This document shows positions 8,518 to 16,061 of a stretch of DNA of 43,625 bases, piece after piece. The DNA is taken from assembly GCA_019750295.1 (NCBI GenBank), contig JAIEOS010000019.1, positions 1 to 43,625 of the forward strand, read 5' to 3'. The DNA comes from Bdellovibrionales bacterium. Its GTDB lineage: Bacteria; Bdellovibrionota; Bdellovibrionia; Bdellovibrionales; JAGQZY01. The notes below the pieces were generated by a model. It was not told where the DNA came from, searched no databases, and saw only the letters and a list, made by a program, of their open reading frames with translations. Position numbers and translations under genes: made by a program. Within the stretch, counting starts at the first letter, position 1, and the number at the start of each line of letters is the position of its first letter.

Positions 8518-8945
8518 TGCGGGGATTTCCGATCTGCGAGGATCGCCCGATGGATAAACATTCCCGCAAGCATCGCCGGGACAAATACCAATATCTCCCA
8601 TTGCAGAGTGGCCAGTGAGGTGATGGCGGGCGCGGGACAAAACCCCGCAAGCCCCCAGCCCACTCCAAAAAGAACCGATCCGCTCAAGAGTTTAAAATCG
8701 ATGACCCCTGGCGGGGGCACTAGGAATTTATCTTTTAGGACGGGAGTGCGGCGATGAGTGACGATCCATCGATAAGATAAAAAGTGGACCGTAATCGCCC
8801 CCATCATCACGAAGGCGAGTGAGGGATCCCAGTTTCCAAAAATATCGAGAAACGAAATCACCTTTTGGGGTTGAGTCATACCCGAAATACCAAGTCCTAA
8901 GGAAAAAAGGAACGCGACAAAAAAAGTAGCGATGAGTGAGCGCAT
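8514..8945 (-). CDS. YeeE/YedE (DUF6691) family membrane protein, second half
   Basis: The 143-residue protein has about four spans and carries GLGISGMTQPQKVISFLDI, then GNWDPSLAFVMMGA and LFGVGWGLAGFCPAPAI, the DUF6691/YeeE pattern with a conserved Cys in GFCPAP. These proteins are relatives of the thiosulfate transporter YeeE, here split into two short genes as in PmpA/PmpB pairs. It starts directly after the stop of its partner (TAA then ATG) and overlaps the TauE gene by 4 bp, indicating tight co-translation. It likely moves a sulfur anion or a persulfide equivalent. Confidence 0.85.
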   Translation of the reverse strand: MRSLIATFFVAFLFSLGLGISGMTQPQKVISFLDIFGNWDPSLAFVMMGAITVHFLSYRWIVTHRRTPVLKDKFLVPPPGVIDFKLLSGSVLFGVGWGLAGFCPAPAITSLATLQWEILVFVPAMLAGMFIHRAILADRKSPQ

Positions 8946-9368
8946 TTAGACGACTCCCCCTAAAACTCTTACGAGAGTCGCAGTGACCACGCCCGCGATC
9001 ATAAAAGCGAGGGTTGCGGCGATGGACCGAGCGGAGAGTCGACTGATGCCGCAGATTCCGTGGCCACTCGTGCAACCATTTCCCAGAGAGGTTCCAAAAC
9101 CGACGAGAAGGCCAGCGATTCCAATCCCTATCCAAGATCGTTCCAAGTTTATGTTGAGTTGTTGAGGTATAAAGAGTTGTAGGAAAAATCCTCCGCAGAT
9201 TAAACCTGATATAAAGATAAGTCGCCACAAGAAATCATTTTTTTTAAAAATCAGAGATCCGCCCACAATGCCGCTCACACCCAAAACTCGACCGTTCCAA
9301 AGTAATAATAAAGACGCCGAAATCCCGATGAACACTCCTCCAAGGAGGGAGAGCCAATAGCTGTGCAT
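8946..9368 (-). CDS. YeeE/YedE family membrane protein, first half
   Basis: The 140-residue protein has about four spans. The motif GFGTSLGNGCTSGHGICGIS at about residues 90-110 holds the two conserved Cys residues of the YeeE/YedE sulfur-transport family. It lies 3 bp after the persulfide dioxygenase-rhodanese gene and directly before the second YeeE-like gene. Together they form the membrane arm of a BigR-type sulfide detoxification operon. Substrate assignment (thiosulfate, sulfide or persulfide) is by family only. Confidence 0.85.
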   Translation of the reverse strand: MHSYWLSLLGGVFIGISASLLLLWNGRVLGVSGIVGGSLIFKKNDFLWRLIFISGLICGGFFLQLFIPQQLNINLERSWIGIGIAGLLVGFGTSLGNGCTSGHGICGISRLSARSIAATLAFMIAGVVTATLVRVLGGVV

Positions 9369-9371
9369 AAA

Positions 9372-10412
9372 TTATCCTTTCGCCCGCGGGAGTTGCAGTT
9401 CGTTCCAGCGTAACATGCCGCCATCCATGTTAAAGACATCTGTGTACCCCAGAGCCAGAGCGGTTTTTGTGGCCTCTTCGGAACGTCGGCCAGATCGGCA
9501 CACAAAAATAATTCTTTCCTTGCGGTTGTAGCCTTCGAGAAAGTTTTTTAAAGGTTCGCCTAAGGTGATCTGGTGAGCGCCTTCGATGTGACCCAGTTCG
9601 CCGGCAAACTCCTCCGCGGGACGGACATCGATAATGAGAGGATTTCCCTTTTGGAGATGCACAGTCTCTGGCGAGATGATGGGAACGGCTCTCGATTCTT
9701 GCTCGTCGGCAGGAGTTCCGCATTTGAGATTTGCGGGGACCGCTTTGTCCATCTGTTGAGGATAGGGAAGTTTAAGGTTATTCATAATTTCCACAAATTC
9801 TTCGAGAGACTTATTCTTACCGAGTCTCGGGTTGTTGTTCATCTCGGCCTCGATCGTCGATGAGGTGAATCCTTTATAATCATGTCCCGGGTAGACCACG
9901 GTCTCAGGAGGCAGCCGGAAGAGTTTCTGGGTGACACTTTGATAAAGCACCACGGGCGATCCACTTTGAAAGTCAGTCCGTCCACAGCCGCGAATCAAAA
10001 GTGCGTCTCCGGTAAATACCATGCCCTCGCAGTAGAAACTTAACGAGGCATCGGTATGCCCCGGAGTTTCGATGGCTTTCAAATGAAAATTTCCAAACGT
10101 AAGAGTGTCTCCCTCTTTTAAATAGACATCTACGCAGGGTACATTTGCCGTTTGGGCCACCGCAGTTTTTACGCCGAGGCGTTTTCGGATTTCACCGGCC
10201 GCCGTGACGTGATCGGCATGAATGTGAGTATCAAGGACATATTTGAGATTCAATTGAAGCTCCGAAATCAATTTTAAATCCCGATCGACAGTCTCGAGAA
10301 CCGGATCAATCAAAATCGCTTCCTTAGATTGGTGATCGGCAAGGAGATACGTGAAGGTGGAGCTTTTAGCTTCAAAAAGTTGCTGGAAAATGAGGGGTTG
10401 AGGGTTGGCCAT
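9372..10412 (-). CDS. ETHE1-like persulfide dioxygenase fused to a rhodanese domain
   Basis: The 346-residue protein has two domains. Residues 1-235 form a metallo-beta-lactamase fold of ETHE1 type: DTHIHADHVTA, ETPGHTDASLSF, FTGDALLIRGCGRTDFQSG and VYPGHDYKG supply the iron ligands. Residues 250-340 form a rhodanese domain with IIDVRPAEEFAGELGHIEGA and the active-site loop CRSGRRSEEA (catalytic Cys near 304). The enzyme would oxidise glutathione or other persulfides to sulfite, and the rhodanese part would move the sulfane sulfur. It heads a four-gene operon with YeeE-like and TauE exporters. AAGGAG and a TATAAT -10 lie upstream and overlap the probable BigR-type operator. Confidence 0.9.
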   Translation of the reverse strand: MANPQPLIFQQLFEAKSSTFTYLLADHQSKEAILIDPVLETVDRDLKLISELQLNLKYVLDTHIHADHVTAAGEIRKRLGVKTAVAQTANVPCVDVYLKEGDTLTFGNFHLKAIETPGHTDASLSFYCEGMVFTGDALLIRGCGRTDFQSGSPVVLYQSVTQKLFRLPPETVVYPGHDYKGFTSSTIEAEMNNNPRLGKNKSLEEFVEIMNNLKLPYPQQMDKAVPANLKCGTPADEQESRAVPIISPETVHLQKGNPLIIDVRPAEEFAGELGHIEGAHQITLGEPLKNFLEGYNRKERIIFVCRSGRRSEEATKTALALGYTDVFNMDGGMLRWNELQLPRAKG

Positions 10413-10431
10413 AAAATCTCCTTGCTTTTAC

Positions 10432-10447
10432 ATTATAATATCATAAT
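10432..10447. promoter_or_regulatory. AT-rich palindrome overlapping divergent -10 boxes (BigR/SqrR-type operator)
   Basis: ATTATAATATCATAAT is a 16-base dyad with one mismatched pair, located between the persulfide operon and the ArsR-family regulator. TATAAT occurs on both strands inside it (plus 10434-10439, minus 10437-10432), so one bound dimer could cover both -10 elements. AT-rich operators overlapping the -10 are what is known for BigR. The regulator ATG follows only 9 bp later with no ribosome binding site, so its mRNA may be nearly leaderless. Confidence 0.6.
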
Positions 10448-10455
10448 ATATAAAT

Positions 10456-10764
10456 ATGTCGAAGTCTACTGCTCTCGCAAATAAAATGAGAAAAAACTGT
10501 GATGATGTGTCTCGGTTGATGAAAGCCCTAGCGCATCCTCAAAGATTAATGATTCTCTGCCATCTCACCACCGGCGAAAAGACCGTGGGTGAAGTGGAAG
10601 ATCTTTGCGGAGCCTCTCAGTCGGCCGTGTCTCAGTTTTTGTCACGAATGAGGCTTGAGGGATTAGTGCAGTCCGAAAAGCGAGGAAAAATGGTTTATTA
10701 CTCAATCTTGGATCCCAGAGTCCTCGAAATCATGACCGAGCTCCATCGGATTTTTTGTAAGTAA
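10456..10764 (+). CDS. ArsR-family thiol-switch repressor, BigR/SqrR/YgaV type
   Basis: The 102-residue winged-helix protein has LMKALAHPQRLMILCHLTTG (helix alpha-2/3) and the recognition region GASQSAVSQFLSRMRLEGL. Cys35 and Cys101 are 66 residues apart, the same spacing as the redox pair of BigR and SqrR (for example Cys41/Cys107), which forms a di- or tetrasulfide with persulfides and releases DNA. An extra Cys15 and Cys51 are present. It is divergent from the persulfide dioxygenase operon, so it is the likely sulfide/persulfide-responsive repressor of both units. The first ATG lacks a Shine-Dalgarno; ATG at 10486 is an alternative, but it would still keep the Cys pair. Confidence 0.85.
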   Translation: MSKSTALANKMRKNCDDVSRLMKALAHPQRLMILCHLTTGEKTVGEVEDLCGASQSAVSQFLSRMRLEGLVQSEKRGKMVYYSILDPRVLEIMTELHRIFCK

Positions 10765-10798
10765 AGCCACAAGCCTAGAACTGTAACTCCGATAATTC

Positions 10799-11287
10799 TT
10801 AATGAATTCGGTAAAAATTAAAGAAATCACCGACAGTTTTGAGTTCGAGCAGTTCGGTGACCAGCATCGATTGTTTCTGGAGAATGAATTTAGGGAGCAA
10901 GCTGCGAGCCTCAGCGTACAACGAACGATCACTCATTCCTGTCAAAGAAATGCCTAAAATCCCTAGGGGGAGTCTCGATGGAGAAACCACAGCCACTTTT
11001 GTTGTAAAAATGGGAAGAGATTTGCCGGAAGATTTGTCTTTCGCGTCGAAGACCGACGTAAAGGAGCCTTTGATTTGGGAGACATAGGCGTCGGTGTCTG
11101 CCATTTGTTGGGCCGTTTGGGAGTCGAATAGAGAAAACGGAGTTTTACCCAGAACCTGGTCGCGCGTTTCGCGAAGGAGCTGAATTCCGTTGGAATTCAT
11201 CGATATATAACGACCGTAAATATTTTTGAGGTACACGGTTGTCTTGAGCTGATCTAAAGTGTTCACTAAGTTTTCATTCTGTAACAT
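10799..11287 (-). CDS. stand-alone PAS-domain protein
   Basis: The 162-residue protein has a single PAS fold at about residues 8-120: TTVYLKNIYGRYISMNSNG, followed by VLGKTPFSLFDSQTAQQMAD, then beta-strands ending GILGISLTG. A helical tail of about 40 residues (LLPKFILQKQSMLVTELLEL) follows. There is no kinase, GGDEF or DNA-binding domain, so it is probably a cytoplasmic sensor or adaptor acting through protein contacts. It converges with the thiol repressor gene and is not obviously in an operon. Confidence 0.7.
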   Translation of the reverse strand: MLQNENLVNTLDQLKTTVYLKNIYGRYISMNSNGIQLLRETRDQVLGKTPFSLFDSQTAQQMADTDAYVSQIKGSFTSVFDAKDKSSGKSLPIFTTKVAVVSPSRLPLGILGISLTGMSDRSLYAEARSLLPKFILQKQSMLVTELLELKTVGDFFNFYRIH

Positions 11288-11397
11288 AAGTCTTCTAGAG
11301 ATTAAAATCTAAATTTCCACAAATGCAATACGTGTCTTTGTAAGTGCAATGCGTAATTGACGGAAGGGTCTTATGCCTTCGTGGGTATTCTCGGTTT

Positions 11398-11736
11398 TTA
11401 ATACTCCACGAAATCTCCCACCTCGAATGGGGTCTCCGGCGAAAACTCAACAATGCTTATGTCACCGGCTTTGATTTCGCTGATTTTTCCGTATCCCTTA
11501 GCGTAGTTTACGCAAGGACTCGGTGTGACCAGGCCATTCGCGGTGCATTTGTGACCGTACACCAGAACCTCTTTACCAATATAACTTGCTCTTCGATTTA
11601 TCAAAACTTCGGCATGCGTGGCGCTGACTCTGTGCTGGATCACTCCATGATGAGCCGGTGACAGGCAGGCGCTGACGAAAAGGAAGAAGGTGAATTTCGA
11701 TACGGTTATGAGACGTTGAATCATCGTACTAGACAC
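11398..11736 (-). CDS. small lipoprotein
   Basis: The 112-residue protein begins with a signal region ending in LFVSAC, a lipobox with the Cys near residue 24. The mature part is beta-rich and contains HAEVLINRRASYIGKEVLVY, two further Cys and an acidic end. No family is recognised. The first codon of the long frame is GTG (11736); the in-frame ATG at 11724 (MIQRLITVSKF...) gives a better signal peptide and may be the real start. An opposite-strand frame at 11344-11661 is a shadow. Confidence 0.55.
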   Translation of the reverse strand: MSSTMIQRLITVSKFTFFLFVSACLSPAHHGVIQHRVSATHAEVLINRRASYIGKEVLVYGHKCTANGLVTPSPCVNYAKGYGKISEIKAGDISIVEFSPETPFEVGDFVEY

Positions 11737-12109
11737 GGTTGCAAAACTGCAGCCGCTCTTGGCTCAGTCTCCGAAAATCTCAGCCGAAAGTGTAATTAGT
11801 TTAGGGGCACTTTTAGTTTAAGGGGATAATTATTTCCCCATTCTCTTTGAGAGTTGTTTTGAAATAAAGCGGGCGCCTCTCCAGATCGAAAATGCGCACG
11901 TTCTAATTATAAACAACAGAAATTTACAAGTGGCCAATCGTTTGCAAATAAAAAACGCAATAGTTTCAGTTTTGATCCATCGAAACTGAAATGCGGGACC
12001 ACGAGAAAGAGAAGTTTGATCCCCATCAATTCTTTTTGACTCTTATGCTCGTGGTGCCGCGCCAGCGATACTTTCCGTCGAGGGCTGTCGAGGGATTAAA
12101 GGATAATGT
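11737..12109. other. 373-bp intergenic stretch with one inverted repeat
   Basis: No convincing gene is seen. A plus-strand frame opening at 11991 overlaps the BON gene out of frame, lacks a ribosome binding site and is probably spurious. The only structured element is the inverted repeat at 11964-11991. The stretch just before 12110 contains AAAGGA, the likely ribosome binding site of the BON protein. Confidence 0.45.
11964..11991. promoter_or_regulatory. 9-bp inverted repeat upstream of the BON gene
   Basis: TTTCAGTTT (11964-11972) and AAACTGAAA (11983-11991) are exact reverse complements with a 10-base gap. It lies about 120 bp upstream of the BON-domain gene in otherwise empty sequence. 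It could be an operator or an RNA hairpin; no T tract follows, so it is not a standard terminator. Confidence 0.4.
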
Positions 12110-12472
12110 ATGTCACGACGTTTACTTTCTAGAATCGCAGTTATCGCCTTTCTTACTCCTCTTATTTTTGCGTATCGCTCCTCCATTGCGGTTGAGGGCA
12201 TTGATAGCCTTAAGGAGATGAGTTCGGACAATCATCCCACGTTGCGCGAAGATATTGAGATTACCAACCTTCTCAAGAAGAAAATTCATCATGATTATGG
12301 GTTGTCGCATCTCGCTCGTCAGATCACGATTAAGACTCATAATGGAACTGTATCATTAAGGGGTTTTGTCGCCTCTCGCCGTGATGAGGTTATTATTCTC
12401 AATTATGTTATTTTTATGGTGGGTAAAGATAATTACGAAAACGACCTCGAGATCATCAGCGAGAGTTTGTGA
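12110..12472 (+). CDS. secreted BON-domain protein
   Basis: The 120-residue protein has an N-terminal signal or anchor (residues 1-25), then a BON domain: DIEITNLLKKKIHHDYGLS, RQITIKTHNGTVSLRGFV and a final helix-strand. BON domains are found in OsmY-like periplasmic stress proteins and bind phospholipid or other envelope surfaces. AAAGGA lies 7 bp before the ATG. It converges with a receiver-domain gene 5 bp away. A role in envelope stress is likely from the family only. Confidence 0.75.
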   Translation: MSRRLLSRIAVIAFLTPLIFAYRSSIAVEGIDSLKEMSSDNHPTLREDIEITNLLKKKIHHDYGLSHLARQITIKTHNGTVSLRGFVASRRDEVIILNYVIFMVGKDNYENDLEIISESL

Positions 12473-12477
12473 GTCAA

Positions 12478-12858
12478 CTACAACGAGTAATCTTCGCTAA
12501 CGACCTTATAGACATCCTCAATCTGATAGGGCTTGGTCAATACTCCAGCAACGTCATTCATCTCGGCGCTCATATCCGCCACGTTAGCCGCTGACATGCG
12601 AATCACCGGTATTTTTCGAAAACGAAGACTCTTTTTTTGCTTCGATCGAAATTCAGAACCGTTCATAACGGGCATTTGCGAATCCAATAATATTAATTTA
12701 GGGAGCGTCGGTAGTGATTCTAGCGCTTCAAGTGCAGCTTGACCGTTCTCAGCTCCACAAAAGGTATATCCTTTGGATTCAATAATGACTTGCAATAGTT
12801 CGCGGTTATCTATTGAATCATCTACGACTAAAATCACGGTTTTATTCAGTACACTCAT
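12478..12858 (-). CDS. single-domain response regulator (CheY-like receiver)
   Basis: The 126-residue protein is a receiver domain with nothing else. Asp13/Asp14 (VVDDS) form the acidic pocket, Asp59 in LLDSQMP is the phospho-acceptor, the Ser in IRMSA is the switch position and the Lys in LTKPY is the conserved lysine. It is divergent from a histidine kinase gene 76 bp away, its likely phospho-donor, so the pair may form a local two-component circuit with a protein-protein output. No DNA-binding domain is present. Confidence 0.85.
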   Translation of the reverse strand: MSVLNKTVILVVDDSIDNRELLQVIIESKGYTFCGAENGQAALEALESLPTLPKLILLDSQMPVMNGSEFRSKQKKSLRFRKIPVIRMSAANVADMSAEMNDVAGVLTKPYQIEDVYKVVSEDYSL

Positions 12859-12934
12859 CGAATCTTGTTATTATCTGATTGTAATTAGTGCGTCTATTTT
12901 TTAGTTAAACTTTGTAAATTTAGGAGAATTGAAA

Positions 12935-14065
12935 ATGTTAAGTTCATTCTTGAAAAAAAACCAAGCCGAAATCGTCGCCATTGCTTTAGAGAAAACACGA
13001 TCTCTTGCTGGCGGAAGAAAGTCCTCTCATGATTTGGAAAAAGGACTTCCAAACTTCCTAAATCAATTGATTACCTATCTTGATAGTCCGAAAGACCATC
13101 CCGACGAAACAGGGATCGTGGCTGAAGCCTCTCGGCATGGTCTTGAAATGTTAAGACTTAACTATACGCTGTCCCATGTCGTTCATGCTTATGGTTCGGT
13201 TTGCCAGGCCATAACTGGGTTAGCGCAATCGAAATCGACATCCATCTCTTCGCAAAGCTTTAATGACCTCAACATGTGTTTAGATATCGCAATCGCGGCG
13301 GCGGTCTCCGAGTTTGAATTTCGTAGCGTATCCGACGAAAAAGCAAAAGGAGTCCAGAGCATAGGTTTTCTTGTTCATGAACTTCGCAATGCTTTGTCGA
13401 GTGCCACGGTCGCGCACGAAATGATAAAAAAAGGATTGGTTGGGGTTGGGGGAAGTACCTCCAAAGTGCTTGAGGAAAATCTGTTGAGAATGCGTAGAAT
13501 CATTGATCGATCTCTCTCGGAAGTAAGGATGTCCTCAGATCCTGTACTTTTCATTGAAGAGTTTGACCTGAAAGATCTCATTGATCAGATCGTGATTACC
13601 GCTTGTGCCGACGCTTTAAAAAAATCTCAAAAACTAATAAATAACGCCGAAAGTTCGGTTTTTTTAAAAACGGATCGCCAGCTTTTGTTATCGGCCATCG
13701 CAAATGTAGTTCAGAATGCGATTAAGTATACGAAAGAAAATGGCACGATCACTCTTCACGCGGTGGAGACGGATGATGCCATAGCCATCGAAGTGGCTGA
13801 TGAGTGCGGCGGTATCTCCGAGGACTTACTCTCGAATATCTTTAAACCTTTCGTGTCCGGCACGGCAGACCGCTCTGGCTTGGGGCTAGGTATGACTATT
13901 GTTCAGAGATCCATCGAGTTTCTACAGGGAACGGTTGAGGTGCATAATCATCCGGGCCATGGCTGTGCGTTTGTTATAACAGTTCCCAAAATTATCGAGA
14001 AGAAAAGTAAGAGCTGGCCTGTGACCGGTGAGAATTCGGCTCAACCCAAAATTACTCGAACCTAA
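12935..14065 (+). CDS. soluble sensor histidine kinase with RsbRD-like N-terminal domain
   Basis: The 376-residue protein has no membrane span. Residues 1-130 are helical ([16 protein letters not shown]...[14 protein letters not shown]) and resemble the RsbRD_N sensor domain. The H-box is [13 protein letters not shown] with His148, followed by an HATPase domain with N-box VVQNAIKY and G-boxes DECGGIS and [14 protein letters not shown] at 12929 extends the frame, but GGAG at 12923-12926 is spaced properly for ATG 12935. The divergent single receiver is its probable partner. The 3' end overlaps the convergent transporter gene by 14 bp. Confidence 0.85.
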   Translation: MLSSFLKKNQAEIVAIALEKTRSLAGGRKSSHDLEKGLPNFLNQLITYLDSPKDHPDETGIVAEASRHGLEMLRLNYTLSHVVHAYGSVCQAITGLAQSKSTSISSQSFNDLNMCLDIAIAAAVSEFEFRSVSDEKAKGVQSIGFLVHELRNALSSATVAHEMIKKGLVGVGGSTSKVLEENLLRMRRIIDRSLSEVRMSSDPVLFIEEFDLKDLIDQIVITACADALKKSQKLINNAESSVFLKTDRQLLLSAIANVVQNAIKYTKENGTITLHAVETDDAIAIEVADECGGISEDLLSNIFKPFVSGTADRSGLGLGMTIVQRSIEFLQGTVEVHNHPGHGCAFVITVPKIIEKKSKSWPVTGENSAQPKITRT

Positions 14066-15398
14066 TTTTTGATGAGGTGGCTCGTATTTTTCGTTCTTCG
14101 GCAATGGCCACGTAAGCCAGAATCAGTATTCCGGTGATGGCTGCGAAAAACATGGCCTTAAAAGTTCCTGACCATCCCGTAAGACCCAGCACCACTTTAT
14201 TATCGGCCATCATTCCCAAACCGAGCTTAGCAAAGGAGTCCCCCAAGAGGTAAGCGAAAGTCCCTAAGACTCCATTCCCGACCGAGACGGCGGATTTCGG
14301 CATAAATCTTAACGCTGCTACACATACTAAAAGCTGTGGTCCAAAGATCAAAAATCCTAAACTGAACATGGAAGCGAGAAGGATCTCTTCCGTTCGCGCA
14401 CCTTCGTAGACTTTCAACGCCCCAAGAATGAGTGCGAGAGCGATCATCGACACCAACGCGCGACGGCCTTTAAGAAAGTCCGAAATTCCACCCCAGAAAA
14501 GCGCCCCCGAAAGTGCACCCACCTCAAAAAGCGTAAAGCCTTGTTTAGCCACTTCTTTCGACATTCCTAGAACCTCGCGGGCATAGACAATGCCCCATTG
14601 ATCGACACCGATGCGGACAACATACACGCAAACGTTGGCAAAGCCCAAAGCCCACACATAAGGATTTTTAAGAACATATTTTTTAAAGATTACCCATTTA
14701 CTCATAGGATTGGAGGCGACTTGGGTGTCCTCGACGGAGAGGGGTTCGCCAAAAATCTCTTCGACTTTTCCTAGGCCATAGGTTTCTGGTGAGTCCGAAC
14801 CGATCCACAGCCCGATAAAGCCCACAACGATCGCGATGAGAGCGGGGAGAATAAACATTCCTTTGACGTCTCCGTCGAACAGTTGCTCAGCTCCGAAAGT
14901 AGCCACCACGGCGGCGAGAGCGCCACCGACATTATGAGACATATTCCAGAGCCCCAAAAACGTGCCTCGCCATTTTCCTGGAGTCCATTTGGTGATGGTG
15001 GAGTAGCTGAGAGGACCACCCGCACTTTGAAAAAATCCATTGAGCGCGAAGAAAAACGTCATTCCCGCAACTGATCCGATGACCGAGCTAAAGCCAAGAA
15101 CGCAGAAGCCCGAGATCATTAATAAGATGGCCACGAGGCTCTTGGTGTTTTTCCCGTCGCCGTAATAGCCGACAACGGATTTGCCAATTCCATAGGTGAT
15201 CGAAAACCAAAAGCCGATAGTGCCTAGATCTGTTTTAGTAAGACCATGTTGTTCGATAAGATCATTTTGAGAGACGTTAAAATTTTTGCGGATAAGGTAC
15301 ATGCACATGTACCCGATAAAAACGACAAGATAGGATCTAAAAAATGGGCCCCTCCATGCTCGTTTTCGTAGATTCGCTGTTAAATGAGATGTGTTCAA
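14052..15398 (-). CDS. uhpT: hexose-phosphate:phosphate antiporter (OPA family, UhpT-like)
   Basis: This 448-residue, 12-span major-facilitator protein has the organophosphate:phosphate antiporter signature: [20 protein letters not shown] near the N-terminus with the conserved Arg, [11 protein letters not shown] in loop 2-3, and [20 protein letters not shown]. The second essential Arg lies in [10 protein letters not shown]. UhpT imports hexose 6-phosphates in exchange for phosphate; GlpT and UhpC are relatives, so the substrate is not fully certain. No uhpABC regulators are beside it. Its start overlaps the stop of the upstream secreted-protein gene (ATGA). Confidence 0.8.
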   Translation of the reverse strand: MNTSHLTANLRKRAWRGPFFRSYLVVFIGYMCMYLIRKNFNVSQNDLIEQHGLTKTDLGTIGFWFSITYGIGKSVVGYYGDGKNTKSLVAILLMISGFCVLGFSSVIGSVAGMTFFFALNGFFQSAGGPLSYSTITKWTPGKWRGTFLGLWNMSHNVGGALAAVVATFGAEQLFDGDVKGMFILPALIAIVVGFIGLWIGSDSPETYGLGKVEEIFGEPLSVEDTQVASNPMSKWVIFKKYVLKNPYVWALGFANVCVYVVRIGVDQWGIVYAREVLGMSKEVAKQGFTLFEVGALSGALFWGGISDFLKGRRALVSMIALALILGALKVYEGARTEEILLASMFSLGFLIFGPQLLVCVAALRFMPKSAVSVGNGVLGTFAYLLGDSFAKLGLGMMADNKVVLGLTGWSGTFKAMFFAAITGILILAYVAIAEERKIRATSSKIRFE

Positions 15399-15808
15399 AA
15401 GGTATTTGAATCCATTTTGTCAGCGCGGTGAGTTCTCTGGAAGATGTATTTAGAGTAATGATTCGTTCTTACGTAGCCTTTAAGTTCAAAGGCGAATTCG
15501 AGCATACCGCTCATGAATAAAGTTGAAGCTTGTTCTGAAACGATATTTTCGAACATACTTGTTACGTGGATGATCTTTACATTTTGTGCAATCAATTCTC
15601 CGTCGCAATAGAGAACTTCAATAATATTTCCCGCATTATCGCCAACGTTGGCCACACAGCTGTGGCTGTTAAGGGGAATTTTCGAAAGGACCTGACGAAG
15701 TATTTTGGCCGAGTTTTGGTTCGTTATCTTTTGCTGCTCGCTCTTTGTCTGTGCGCTCGCGAAAGAGACTGTGGCAAGAATTGAACAGGACATTAAAAAT
15801 TGAATCAT
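15395..15808 (-). CDS. small secreted protein upstream of the UhpT-like transporter
   Basis: The 137-residue protein has a type I signal peptide ([20 protein letters not shown], cleavage near residue 20). Two Cys (HSCVAN and LYCDGE) may form a disulfide. No family is recognised. The frame extends to a TTG at 15820, but GGGAGG sits 5 bp before the ATG at 15808, which I take as the start. The stop overlaps the transporter start by 4 bp, so the two are translationally coupled; a periplasmic helper role is possible but unproven. Confidence 0.65.
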   Translation of the reverse strand: MIQFLMSCSILATVSFASAQTKSEQQKITNQNSAKILRQVLSKIPLNSHSCVANVGDNAGNIIEVLYCDGELIAQNVKIIHVTSMFENIVSEQASTLFMSGMLEFAFELKGYVRTNHYSKYIFQRTHRADKMDSNTF

Positions 15809-16061
15809 AGATCCTCCCAAATAAGATCTGGTTAGGCCACAAGGTTATTGAACGTTGGAGATTTCTGTCCATTGCGGAATCCAAATTTCACCTTTTTACA
15901 GGCAAGTTTGCACCAAATCGCGTGTGGATTAAGATAAAAGGAAGGGGGTTGTGAGACGCCATATCCCATAATCCATCGTCTCAGGGAACTGGATTGTCTA
16001 TTTTTGAATCGCAATTGCTCATTTAGCTCAAGATTTTCTCGTTTCAACCGATGGATAAAAT

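Noticed and set aside
11344-11661. 105-residue plus-strand ORF opposite the small lipoprotein
   Set aside because: No domain or ribosome binding site; the minus-strand frame has a lipobox.
12052-12066. GG-N10-GC match upstream of the BON gene
   Set aside because: The -12 block reads CAGC and no matching palindrome lies upstream.
15832-16047. 71-residue minus-strand ORF between the UhpT operon and the large lipoprotein
   Set aside because: No recognised domain and no ribosome binding site; likely non-coding.
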